From NCBI RefSeq assembly GCF_003545885.1, contig NZ_QHCT01000011.1, positions 1 to 64,000 of the forward strand: 64,000 nt of DNA, in the 5' to 3' direction. Positions 41,962 to 49,798 of this stretch are shown here, in pieces. Origin of the DNA: Leptospira stimsonii (GTDB lineage Bacteria > Spirochaetota > Leptospiria > Leptospirales > Leptospiraceae). The position numbers and the translations under genes were made by a program. The notes beneath the pieces were generated by a model, which did no database searches, was not told where the DNA came from, and saw only the letters and a list, made by a program, of their open reading frames with translations. Position 1 is the stretch's first letter. Each line of letters starts with the position of its first letter.

Positions 41962-42200
41962 CTAAAAAATAGTTACACAAAAATTGATCTTCAAATTCTC
42001 AATCTATAGAATTGGTAGCAATCGCATTAAAGGCATCTCGCAATCTATCTATATGGACGGAAGGTTACTAACAAAATGTAGGATAGTCAAATGACTTTTC
42101 TAGAGAAAGTATAGTTTATTTTATTATTTCAATAAACGTATTTGATTGGATGAAGGGTGCTACTCGGCAATAAATTGAAGAGGGATTGACAACAAGTAAA

Positions 42201-42551
42201 TCAGGTTTTGGATAGTTCACTTTTCAATCTTTCAATTTGAATCGTTAGCTCTCTATTCTCTTCAACTAAGAAATCCCGTATTCGTTCAGCTTCATGGAGT
42301 TTATTTTGAAGGGATATTTTTTCCGAGAAAATAACTTTCAGTTCGTTTCGATACCAATCGGCTTTACGCTTCAGAATTCTTTTTTTAAGAATGAGACGGC
42401 TCGTAAATATATAAATTTTAAGTTCCTTTGGGAGCGTCTCTTTTATAGTACGAAATTTTGCCGCGACGGCGATCTTGCGTCTCAATATTGGCAGGCTTCC
42501 TAATGAATTTTCTAACTCGTGGAGATCATACCATTTAGGCATATTTTGCAT
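42201..42551 (-). CDS. Coiled-coil protein of unknown function
   Basis: A 116-residue protein, ATG at 42551 (a second at 42542). Basic middle (TLPKELKIYIFTSRLILKKR, ILKRKADWYRNELKVIFSEK) and a C-terminal leucine-heptad coil (LHEAERIRDFLVEENRELTI, then QIERLKSELSKT). It begins with MPKWYDLHELENSLGSLPIL, which resembles a short HTH-type start but cannot be assigned. It lies between the partition genes and repressor 3. Confidence 0.5.
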   Translation of the reverse strand: MQNMPKWYDLHELENSLGSLPILRRKIAVAAKFRTIKETLPKELKIYIFTSRLILKKRILKRKADWYRNELKVIFSEKISLQNKLHEAERIRDFLVEENRELTIQIERLKSELSKT

Positions 42552-42750
42552 TCTCCGAAGAAAAATATGTTTTTCTATTTGAGTTCCAAAGAACTAACAT
42601 ATGCAATTGATCCGAACATTGCGTTTTGCGAGTTGCCTTTTTCGGTCGGCGGAAGTTATCTAAAAAAAACTCATTTTCTTTATTCAATTTTCTTTTTAAG
42701 ATTGTCATAAAATGCCTTTAGCTTAATGTTTTAGTACAATTCAGAAGCGA

Positions 42751-42771
42751 GCTCATATCTTACTGATGAGC
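42751..42771. promoter_or_regulatory. Inverted repeat upstream of repressor 3
   Basis: GCTCAT and ATGAGC, perfect six-base arms separated by nine bases, 14 bases before the start codon of the next gene. An operator for autoregulation is possible; no copies elsewhere were noticed. Confidence 0.4.
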
Positions 42772-42784
42772 AAATTTGTGATGC

Positions 42785-43231
42785 ATGTCAAATAAAATTA
42801 TCACAATACCATTAGAAAATATCGACCTCTCGTCTCCCGGAAAGCGGCTTCGTTATGCTATTAAAAACATTCTCGCTATGAACGACGAAGATTTTGCTAT
42901 TTCCGTCGGGAAGTCTCAAAACTATATAAGTTATATCTGCAATGATAAGCGACCATTGCTCGATAAGCTTGCCGCAGAAATCGAATCTGTTCATAGAATA
43001 TCTGGTCTTTGGCTTATAAGGGGCGAAGGGAGTGCGGAGATAAATTCTGTTTCTGAAGGAAGCTCTGGAACTATTCAAAAAATGAAGAAAAGAGATTATC
43101 TTTGGAATAAAATTTCTAACGACAAGGCAGAGGATATTCTTTTGGCATTTTACGACCATATTCCGGTCGAGACACGAAATCTTATCTATCAAATGATATC
43201 CGCAGTATCGAAACAAAATCGATCTACTTAA
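42785..43231 (+). CDS. Cro/CI-type repressor 3
   Basis: A 148-residue protein; the GTG or TTG-type start region near 42785 reads MSNKIITIPLENIDLSSPGK. Helix-turn-helix: RLRYAIKNILAMNDEDFAIS, VGKSQNYISYICNDKRPLLD, followed by VHRISGLWLIRGEG, the block shared by the repressors. Helical C-terminus (KAEDILLAFYDHIPVETRNL). It overlaps by eight bases, end to end, with the 7-helix membrane protein gene on the other strand. Confidence 0.75.
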   Translation: MSNKIITIPLENIDLSSPGKRLRYAIKNILAMNDEDFAISVGKSQNYISYICNDKRPLLDKLAAEIESVHRISGLWLIRGEGSAEINSVSEGSSGTIQKMKKRDYLWNKISNDKAEDILLAFYDHIPVETRNLIYQMISAVSKQNRST

Positions 43232-44129
43232 AATATTTTCCAAATTTCTTCGAAAGAATTTGTGCCCGTTTTTCCACGGAGAGTTCCCCGGCGCCGGTTG
43301 CTAAGTTGTAATCCTGAATCAAAATCTCTTTCGTAATTTCCTCTTTCTGCTTTGAGCTTTTTTGAACATATCTTATTGGATCGAGTTTTTCTAATACTCG
43401 CAAGAACCAACTTGAGGCCATCTTGTTGATGATTGGTAAATCCTCCCCTCTTATTACCTTTGATTTAATTTGAAAGGCATCATAGTGTAGTATGGCGACC
43501 GCCCAAAATAAGGAAGCGATGATTAAACCGATTGAAGAGAGGTATGGTTTGTAAATTCCGAAAAGGGGCAAAAAATACACGAAGATCGTCGTGAGCGGCA
43601 AGGCAAGGATCGCTCCTAATAAAACTAAAAAAAGCCTGACTTTGAAATCGCCCCGCGAAATTAGCATCTTCCGGATAATAGCACAAATCGACAATATCAT
43701 CCAAAATACCAAATAAATCACCAAAAGATGATAATTTAGATTCAAATCAAATATGAAGTTATTATGGTCCTTGAGGGTCGCCATATTTTGCGTTAAACAC
43801 ACAATGGTAACATATGCAAGTCCGAAAAAGCCGAGAAAATACGACCATATTGGTAGCCTTTTATCAGGGTTTTCGATAATCGAACTAAGAGCATATAACG
43901 TGAAAGTAGCATAAGAAATCGGAAGGAAAGTAAGATTTAGCGCTATATTGCGAAATTCAATAGGAAGAAATACTCTGAATGCCTGTATGATCATCCATGA
44001 AGAGAGAAATAAACTTAAGATTAAAAAAATAGTCGGAGCCTTCTGTTTTGGTTTTAATTTAAAAACGTAAACGCCAAAGAGAATATGCAGAACGCCAGCT
44101 AAGATTGGAAAGAGAATGTTTAGATTCAA
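43224..44129 (-). CDS. Seven-helix membrane protein without kinase domain
   Basis: A 301-residue protein with about seven hydrophobic helices in the first 220 residues (ILFPILAGVLHILFGVYVFK, APTIFLILSLFLSSWMIIQA, YHLLVIYLVFWMILSICAII, VRLFLVLLGAILALPLTTIF, IGLIIASLFWAVAILHYDAF), like the N-terminal 7TM input modules of histidine kinases, followed by a short cytoplasmic tail (WFLRVLEKLDPIRYVQKSSK, ILSKKFGKYFK) with no kinase or cyclase. The TTG start at 44129 has AGG eight bases upstream. A sensor or lysogenic-conversion role is possible but unproven. Confidence 0.65.
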   Translation of the reverse strand: MNLNILFPILAGVLHILFGVYVFKLKPKQKAPTIFLILSLFLSSWMIIQAFRVFLPIEFRNIALNLTFLPISYATFTLYALSSIIENPDKRLPIWSYFLGFFGLAYVTIVCLTQNMATLKDHNNFIFDLNLNYHLLVIYLVFWMILSICAIIRKMLISRGDFKVRLFLVLLGAILALPLTTIFVYFLPLFGIYKPYLSSIGLIIASLFWAVAILHYDAFQIKSKVIRGEDLPIINKMASSWFLRVLEKLDPIRYVQKSSKQKEEITKEILIQDYNLATGAGELSVEKRAQILSKKFGKYFK

Positions 44130-44232
44130 AGTGATAACCTGAATGATAAAGTTTCGAATTTAAAATATTTAATTAAAGATTTTTGTGTCGCTTTTTAACA
44201 AATGCTTCCATTTTAAATTTCCAAAAAAGTAA

Positions 44233-44262
44233 TTGTCGTGACAATAGGTATTATAATAATAC
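44233..44262. promoter_or_regulatory. Adjacent palindromes upstream of repressor 4
   Basis: TTGTC-GT-GACAA (44233-44244) and GTATTAT-A-ATAATAC (44248-44262), both perfect, lie 37-66 bases before the TTG start of repressor 4. A further half-copy GTATTATT follows at 44279-44286. The arrangement suits repressor binding at its own promoter; -35/-10 assignment is ambiguous. Confidence 0.55.
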
Positions 44263-44298
44263 ATTTGTCAATAAAAAAGTATTATTTCTGGACTTAAT

Positions 44299-44679
44299 TT
44301 GGAAGAGCAAAATAAACGATTAAAAATTATTCTTTCTCATTTTGGCGGGAATCAGACTGAGTTTGGGAAAACCATTAGTAAATCAAAACAAACTATAAGT
44401 AGTTGGCTTAGCGGTAGGTTTACTATTCCTGAGGATTCCGCGATCATCATTGAAATGGTTCACGGATTTAGGCGTGAATGGATTTTACGTGGTGAATCGC
44501 CGCAGAGGGTTCCTGATTTTCTTTCTCGTAATAACGAGCTAATCAAAAGTATCGATTCCAAAAAAGGTTTGCGAGAATTGGTCGAATTACTCATGCGATT
44601 GTCGAAGAAAGAGTATGAAATCGCGCAAAAATTGCTAATCGGATTGGCAGAAGGGAGCGCCAACCGCAAAACTTTGTGA
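44299..44679 (+). CDS. Cro/CI-type repressor 4
   Basis: A 126-residue protein with a TTG start. [40 protein letters not shown] is a clear HTH_3-type helix-turn-helix, followed by [14 protein letters not shown]. The C-terminus ([36 protein letters not shown]) aligns well with that of repressor 1, so the two are the closest pair. No peptidase domain. It is the last recognisable phage-type gene before the efflux operon. Confidence 0.8.
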   Translation: MEEQNKRLKIILSHFGGNQTEFGKTISKSKQTISSWLSGRFTIPEDSAIIIEMVHGFRREWILRGESPQRVPDFLSRNNELIKSIDSKKGLRELVELLMRLSKKEYEIAQKLLIGLAEGSANRKTL

Positions 44680-44749
44680 AGCTATTAAGAGGCTTTCCAT
44701 TCAAAATAGTATTGTTATGGAACTTAATTAAATATAAAACCTGTGTTCT

Positions 44750-44775
44750 AAGTAAGTGTAAATGATATCTTACTT
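44750..44775. promoter_or_regulatory. Inverted repeat upstream of the efflux operon
   Basis: AAGTAAG and CTTACTT with a 12-base spacer, 113 bases before the chosen start of the TolC-like gene, and 70 bases after repressor 4. Possibly an operator controlling the efflux operon. A promoter was not fixed. Confidence 0.4.
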
Positions 44776-44887
44776 GACTAATTTATTGCAACGTTGTCTT
44801 TTGGCAAAAGGATTTTGTGATTTATAAAGTATAGTCGCATCACATATGTGGGCTTCCGACTTCGGATCACGAATTGCTCCGAAACAA

Positions 44888-46420
44888 ATGAAATTTTATG
44901 TAGTAATCTTTATTTCCGCTATGTTGTTTTCTTTTACATTTGAGATTCATACAAAAGAAAAAGGGAAAGAGAATTTATTACGACTGAATTTAGAAAAAGC
45001 AATTCTAATCGGGATCACAAACAATATTTTTATAAAAAATATTGAAAGACAAAACGAAGTTCTTGAATTAACGCTCAACGAAAAATGGAGAGAGTATCTT
45101 CCTAAGTTAGGAATTTCCTATTTTGGATTAAGAAATCTAAATCAAAATCAAGTCGATTCGGTTTACAATGATATTCGATTAACCGTTCAACAGCTCCTCT
45201 ATGACGGCGGTGAGAATTTTAAGAATATCGAAATAGCAAAGTTGTCTGCTGAGCTAAATAAAGCCGAATTCAAAATTCAAGTTCGAAAAATTAAAATCGA
45301 AATAGTAAGACAATATATGAAAGTTCTTGCTACTAGAGGTAAGTTACTCACTTCTAAAAGACTTTATAAGAGTTTTAAAAATCAATTAAACGATATTATT
45401 TCCGAGTATCGAAACGGGCTAAAAGCCCGAATCGATGTTCTTGAAATCGAACAAAAATTGAATGAAGCGCAACTTGGTTTGATAAAGGCCGAGAAAGATC
45501 ATAAGGCAGCGGTCATAGAGCTAAAGTTATTTCTCCAATTAGAAGAGACGGACGAAGTTGAAATTAACGAAAACGTATTTTACGATTATATTCTCAGTGA
45601 TCCTTTTCCAATATTAAACAAGGATGAAAGCGATTTAGAACATAACCGACCTGATCTTAAAAAAACGAAGATTGTCGTCGATAAGTTGAAAGTCGAAAAA
45701 GATATAGCAGAAGACTATTGGAAGCCTAAATTTCTTATCGGAGGATATGCCGGTAAAAACTCGAACGATACGAATCCAGTAAATCATTACAATTATGGGT
45801 TTAATTTCTCCATAGTATTGCCTCTGGGTAGTTCAACGTTCCAAACTCAATCCAACTACGGTGTTCAGACTGATGGAACCGGAATTCAGCGTATTCCCGG
45901 ATATGGTCCTCAGTTTGTCGGCCAAGGTGAAAATACGTTCAATAGTGCGAATCTGCAGTTGTTTGATAATCTATCCCAATCCCGTAAAATATTAGAAGGC
46001 GAGCTAAAGCTTAACGATGCTGTCGCGGCTTATAATATCGCAAAAAAGCAAGCAGCTTTTGAAGTTGTAAAGTCCAAAGACAAGCTCACGGAAAACTTTT
46101 CTGTGATCTATGCGGTTAGTAGAAAGGTTATTCTATCCTTAGAAAATTATAAAATAACCAAAAGTAAATTTAAAAGCGGCCTTATAAAAAGGACTGAATC
46201 GTTAAAGGCTGAATACGAACTTTCAAAAGCACAGGATGAGCTTGCCGATTCGTATGCAGAATATTTGAGATCTTGTTACGAATATTTCAATGCAAGCGGA
46301 AGGGATCTCGTAGATCTTCCTTTTTACAATATCGCAAAAGGGAAAGGGAACAGCATAGTTTCGCAGTTGATAAAGGAAAATCGTGAAAATTTGGATCTCT
46401 TTCCGGAAAGAGGGTACTAA
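44888..46420 (+). CDS. TolC-like outer membrane efflux protein
   Basis: A 510-residue protein from the ATG at 44888, chosen because a signal-like N-terminus begins there (MKFYVVIFISAMLFSFTFEI); an ATG at 44846 adds 14 polar residues. The OEP family pattern is visible twice: LNLEKAILIGITNNIFIKNI with LLYDGGENFKNIEIAKLSAE, and later ENTFNSANLQLFDNLSQSRK with KAEYELSKAQDELADSYAEY, each with the long coiled helices that build the periplasmic tunnel. Exports substrates delivered by the adaptor and RND pump encoded downstream. It is the first gene of the operon. Confidence 0.82.
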   Translation: MKFYVVIFISAMLFSFTFEIHTKEKGKENLLRLNLEKAILIGITNNIFIKNIERQNEVLELTLNEKWREYLPKLGISYFGLRNLNQNQVDSVYNDIRLTVQQLLYDGGENFKNIEIAKLSAELNKAEFKIQVRKIKIEIVRQYMKVLATRGKLLTSKRLYKSFKNQLNDIISEYRNGLKARIDVLEIEQKLNEAQLGLIKAEKDHKAAVIELKLFLQLEETDEVEINENVFYDYILSDPFPILNKDESDLEHNRPDLKKTKIVVDKLKVEKDIAEDYWKPKFLIGGYAGKNSNDTNPVNHYNYGFNFSIVLPLGSSTFQTQSNYGVQTDGTGIQRIPGYGPQFVGQGENTFNSANLQLFDNLSQSRKILEGELKLNDAVAAYNIAKKQAAFEVVKSKDKLTENFSVIYAVSRKVILSLENYKITKSKFKSGLIKRTESLKAEYELSKAQDELADSYAEYLRSCYEYFNASGRDLVDLPFYNIAKGKGNSIVSQLIKENRENLDLFPERGY

Positions 46421-47811
46421 TGGAATTCTCAAAGTTAAATCGAACGTTATTTTTGAATTTCGTAATCTTTGCAGGTTTCATTTCTTGCAATAACATAAAT
46501 GATAAAGCCGGAAAATTTTTGCCGTATCTGAATTCGGGAGAGAATCCAAAAATCCTCGTCTTCACACCCGGTTCGAATGAAGCAAACGTTTCTCCGAATA
46601 CGAAAGTGCAGGTAACGTTTGATCGTTTGATGAAAATTGATACTTGTGTAAGTTCTCTTTCCATAAGTCCAAATGTGACAGGCTTTTTTCATACAACACC
46701 CATAAGTATTGAATTTACCCCTTCCGCTAGTCTAAATGCGGGTACTTATACCGTAGCGATCACGAAAGGTTGTGAATCGGAAGGGGGACAAGACTTAAAA
46801 GACGTATTTACATCCCGATTTGCAGTCGGAGCTGCACCAGGAAGCAGTGTTAATTCTCCTTCCATCCTTGCTGTCAATACATTGCGCGGTAGTTTATCTG
46901 CTTGTTTAGCTGGAACGGGGTCCTTGTCAGATATGATCGCGAATGATATTACGGACGGTTGTCTTGGTACGACAATCAACCGCAATCCTATTTCTATCTT
47001 TTTTTCAGAGCCAATGGATATTGCTCTGACTTCGCTTGCGGTTGCTCTATCGCCAAGCATTCCCTCGGATTTCGATTGGTCAACGGATGGGAGAACGCTT
47101 ACGATTACCCCTGATTTACCAAATACATTCGGACAGAGGATTACTGTAAATGTCAGTTCGAATGCAACGAGCGCTTTGGGATACAAAATGGCAAACTCGA
47201 GTTCGGTTAGTTTTGTGGCGGGCGGTATATTTTCATCTCCTGCGGTTCAGGCTATCGGACTTGCAAGTCAAGGTTGTGCAAACGCATTGCCCGGGGTAGG
47301 GGCAGTGCTCGGGGGAGACTGGACTTTGGGGTCGTGTTTTTGGGATAGCTCCCTAGCGTTGTTGGGTGCCGGATCTTACAGGTTTAGAGGAGGGGATGAC
47401 GGAACGGGGTTAGTCGGATCTCCGAACGCGTGCGCAGATGTAAACACTGATAATTTTCGAATCATCTTTAGCAATTATATGCAAACGGCTGTTACAGCGA
47501 GTGCGGTGCGCATTCAAAGAGTGTCACCTCCTCTCACAAATGCTCGAATTGCAACGTACGTTTGGTCCGATTGTCAGGCAGTTTTTCCTTTTGGTTGTCG
47601 AGCTTTAACAGTTTCTTTTTCAGAACAAGAAGCTTCTTGTAATGGAACCTTATTCGGAGATGCTTCTACAGGAGGAGACTTTAATCTTCTACGAACAAGC
47701 ACGGCTCCCGTCGGATTCCCTCTTTATAACTTAATCGTAGACACTACTGCAAAGGATGTAAACGGTGCGAGTTTACAAAGCCAGTTCATATTCGGAGTGG
47801 AAGGGAAATGA
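46420..47811 (+). CDS. Lipoprotein with Ig-like (Big_5/SbsA) domains
   Basis: A 463-residue protein whose start overlaps the TolC-like stop (TAATG). Signal peptide with lipobox GFISC (Cys23). Then Ig-like repeats of the SbsA/Big_5 type: PGSNEANVSPNTKVQVTFDR with TYTVAITKGCESEGGQDLKD; NPISIFFSEPMDIALTSLAV with LTITPDLPNTFGQRITVNVS; and a Cys-rich third region (NFRIIFSNYMQTAVTASAVR). Such lipoproteins decorate the leptospiral cell envelope. Its place inside an efflux operon suggests it supports or seals the exporter, or is itself carried along; that is inference. Confidence 0.72.
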   Translation: MEFSKLNRTLFLNFVIFAGFISCNNINDKAGKFLPYLNSGENPKILVFTPGSNEANVSPNTKVQVTFDRLMKIDTCVSSLSISPNVTGFFHTTPISIEFTPSASLNAGTYTVAITKGCESEGGQDLKDVFTSRFAVGAAPGSSVNSPSILAVNTLRGSLSACLAGTGSLSDMIANDITDGCLGTTINRNPISIFFSEPMDIALTSLAVALSPSIPSDFDWSTDGRTLTITPDLPNTFGQRITVNVSSNATSALGYKMANSSSVSFVAGGIFSSPAVQAIGLASQGCANALPGVGAVLGGDWTLGSCFWDSSLALLGAGSYRFRGGDDGTGLVGSPNACADVNTDNFRIIFSNYMQTAVTASAVRIQRVSPPLTNARIATYVWSDCQAVFPFGCRALTVSFSEQEASCNGTLFGDASTGGDFNLLRTSTAPVGFPLYNLIVDTTAKDVNGASLQSQFIFGVEGK

Positions 47812-48458
47812 AATTTAACAATAAAAATCTGAGCGGTGTTATCGTTTGCTTTTCCTTACTACATTCCTGCTCTCTCATACCATTCTATTTTTCGAAACCG
47901 CAAAGCGCAAAAGATACGGGAAAAAATGGAGTTGTAGTTATCGGGGATGTAAGAGTTCGCGATTCAACCGGTGCTTCGTTTGTTCACGATATTTTTCGTG
48001 AAAGTTTACAATACAATCTTTTGACCGAAGGATACTCACCGATCGTAATCGATGACGAGGTAAAAGAATTTACCCCTTTTAAAAATTTCAATTTTATACA
48101 AATCGAAGAGGACTCCAAGGATAAACCGAAGGCTAACTTATCAGGCTCAGGACCATTAGAAGTGGCGCAGGAAAATCCGGTAAGAATACTCGGAAAAACG
48201 GAAAAGGAACTTCGATCTTTTCAAGAAAAAGTTAAATACGATTATTATTTGGATTCGACTGTGATTCTGAAAGAAGTCGGCTCTGTAATGGAAGGTAAAA
48301 ATTCCCTACTTATTTTTATCCGAACATACGACAAGTCGGGTAAAAGAATCGGCGAGGTCGAATATATTACTATAGGCCCGAAAGATAAACTTGATACAGT
48401 AATTTCCGAAAGCGTTAAAGAAATATCGAAAAAATGGAAAGGTTTAGCGGGTCATTGA
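47808..48458 (+). CDS. LA_1396/MXAN_6521-like lipoprotein
   Basis: A 216-residue protein overlapping the preceding gene by ATGA. Signal peptide with lipobox LLHSC (Cys21). The mature part has VVVIGDVRVRDSTGASFVHD, IFRESLQYNLLTEGYSPIVI and a C-terminal KSGKRIGEVEYITIG, the alpha/beta pattern of a leptospiral lipoprotein family, named from memory as LA_1396/MXAN_6521. Function unknown; possibly a periplasmic or outer-membrane accessory of the efflux system. Confidence 0.62.
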   Translation: MKFNNKNLSGVIVCFSLLHSCSLIPFYFSKPQSAKDTGKNGVVVIGDVRVRDSTGASFVHDIFRESLQYNLLTEGYSPIVIDDEVKEFTPFKNFNFIQIEEDSKDKPKANLSGSGPLEVAQENPVRILGKTEKELRSFQEKVKYDYYLDSTVILKEVGSVMEGKNSLLIFIRTYDKSGKRIGEVEYITIGPKDKLDTVISESVKEISKKWKGLAGH

Positions 48459-49111
48459 TGAACATTATAGAATCAGCGAAAAAGTATACCAACAAAATGA
48501 ACGTTTTTCTAATTATAGGAAGCGCGGCAATTATCGTAGTGGGTCTCTATATTCGTTCTTATTTTCTAGAAAAAGAAATTGCTGAAATCTATTTAGAGGG
48601 GATTGCACAATATTCGTCAAACCATCTTCCAGAGGCTAAGAGCGCATTGTTAAGAGTATTAGAGTTAGATAATAGTCATGCAGACTCCTTGTTCTTGTTG
48701 GGAAAAATCGAATTTTTTTCTAAGAAGTTTCAAGATGCGGAAAACTATTTTGGAAAATGCAAAATAGAAGATTCAGGGCGGCTCGACTGCTTATTTTGGA
48801 AAGCCAAATCCGGTTTTTTAGTTGGTAAACACTATGATAACGTTGAAAGCGAAATCTCTTTTTTAAAAGCAAAAGGTTTTGAACATCCCGAATTAAGCCA
48901 TCTGCAAGGAATGCTTTATGAAAGATCCGGAAAGCTATCTCTTGCACTTAAAAGCTATGAGGAGGCGCTAGGTTTTACCGTAGTCGCGCTTCCGACATTA
49001 CAAAGATTGGAAGCGATCTACTCGAAAGCCGGATTTAAAGAAAAGGCGGAGAAATACGAAATTTTCAATCGTTCCATCCGCGAATTTCATGCAAAAAATA
49101 TTACTAGATAA
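48458..49111 (+). CDS. Membrane-anchored TPR protein
   Basis: A 217-residue protein from the ATG at 48458 that overlaps the previous stop (TGATG); an in-frame ATG at 48434 is less likely. One N-terminal membrane helix (VFLIIGSAAIIVVGLYIRSY), then TPR repeats: ISQYSSNHL-type helices beginning EGIAQYSSNHLPEAKSALLR, LFLLGKIEFFSKKFQDAENY and LQGMLYERSGKLSLALKSYE. Exposed on one side of the inner membrane, it likely brings proteins of the exporter together. Inference from topology. Confidence 0.7.
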   Translation: MNIIESAKKYTNKMNVFLIIGSAAIIVVGLYIRSYFLEKEIAEIYLEGIAQYSSNHLPEAKSALLRVLELDNSHADSLFLLGKIEFFSKKFQDAENYFGKCKIEDSGRLDCLFWKAKSGFLVGKHYDNVESEISFLKAKGFEHPELSHLQGMLYERSGKLSLALKSYEEALGFTVVALPTLQRLEAIYSKAGFKEKAEKYEIFNRSIREFHAKNITR

Positions 49112-49129
49112 ACAAGAAGGATTCTCTCC

Positions 49130-49798
49130 ATGCAAAGATCGCATCTATTCAAACTGAAGGCACAAAAGATTTTCCAGGATTATTTTAAGAGCACGGAAAG
49201 CGATATCATCGAAAATTCAAAAGGATTCCTGTATAATGTATTTGTTGCGCAAGTCGCTCTTATCCTAATATACTCCATTGGAAATATAATCGTTACCTAT
49301 AGCGTCAGTTATGACGAGGTAAATGCTTTGAATATGAGAATGAAGTTGCTTTTTGAACAACGAGGAGTTTCCCCGTTATTATATTCGATGAACACTTATC
49401 CTTATACGATATTGTGGGCAGTTTTTTTCATACTTCTCTATCAATCGTTTTCTATTTTAATGAAATACGTCGTGCTAAAATCCTTTTCCGAAAAAGAAGT
49501 AAGTCTGAGAAGTCTTGCGGGATTAGAAATCACTTCCTATTCGAGATTTATTCTTTGTTTATTTCCGATTTTACTCTATGCGGAGTTTTTTCCGGAAAGC
49601 TATAAACAAGAGCTACTACCTTTGCTCTTTTACTCTTCGATTTATTTGATAACGCTTTTGACCGGCGTGTATTTATATGCGGTCAGATACGTAACTCTAT
49701 CCAAAACGCTTTATTCTCAGGCCATCGGCCGGTCAATATTTACTTTTTCAACGCCTATCCTGGCAGTATTCTTTCTCGTTATCTGGATAATCCGTTAA
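49130..49798 (+). CDS. Polytopic membrane protein of the efflux operon
   Basis: A 222-residue protein with about five hydrophobic helices (FVAQVALILIYSIGNIIVTY, ILWAVFFILLYQSFSILMKY, FILCLFPILLYAEFF, LLFYSSIYLITLLTGVYLYA, STPILAVFFLVIWIIR). The layout is Yip1-like. It ends exactly where the adaptor gene starts and follows the TPR gene by 18 bases (AGAAGGATTCTC before the ATG). A role in assembly of the exporter is inferred; no family certain. Confidence 0.62.
   Translation: MQRSHLFKLKAQKIFQDYFKSTESDIIENSKGFLYNVFVAQVALILIYSIGNIIVTYSVSYDEVNALNMRMKLLFEQRGVSPLLYSMNTYPYTILWAVFFILLYQSFSILMKYVVLKSFSEKEVSLRSLAGLEITSYSRFILCLFPILLYAEFFPESYKQELLPLLFYSSIYLITLLTGVYLYAVRYVTLSKTLYSQAIGRSIFTFSTPILAVFFLVIWIIR

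Larger units (their letters stand above)
41729..42200. other. Intergenic region with parS sites, otherwise no gene
   Basis: A 472-bp stretch upstream of parA. It holds the parS-like palindrome at 41908-41930 and a half-site at 41952-41961. A 72-codon open frame crosses the palindrome but has no binding site and would be a by-product. The remaining part up to 42200 is AT-rich, with no other signal recognised. Confidence 0.5.

Noticed and set aside
41747..41965. 72-codon open frame on the plus strand across the parS palindrome
   Set aside because: No binding site, odd composition, and the palindromic parS explains part of it.
42519..42710. 63-codon plus-strand frame overlapping the coiled-coil gene
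   Set aside because: Mostly within AT-rich spacer, no binding site, antisense to a better gene.
4701..44800. Search for CRISPR arrays, tRNA genes and attachment-site repeats
   Set aside because: No spaced direct repeats, cloverleaf or matching end repeats were recognised by eye; a computational scan would be needed to exclude short ones.
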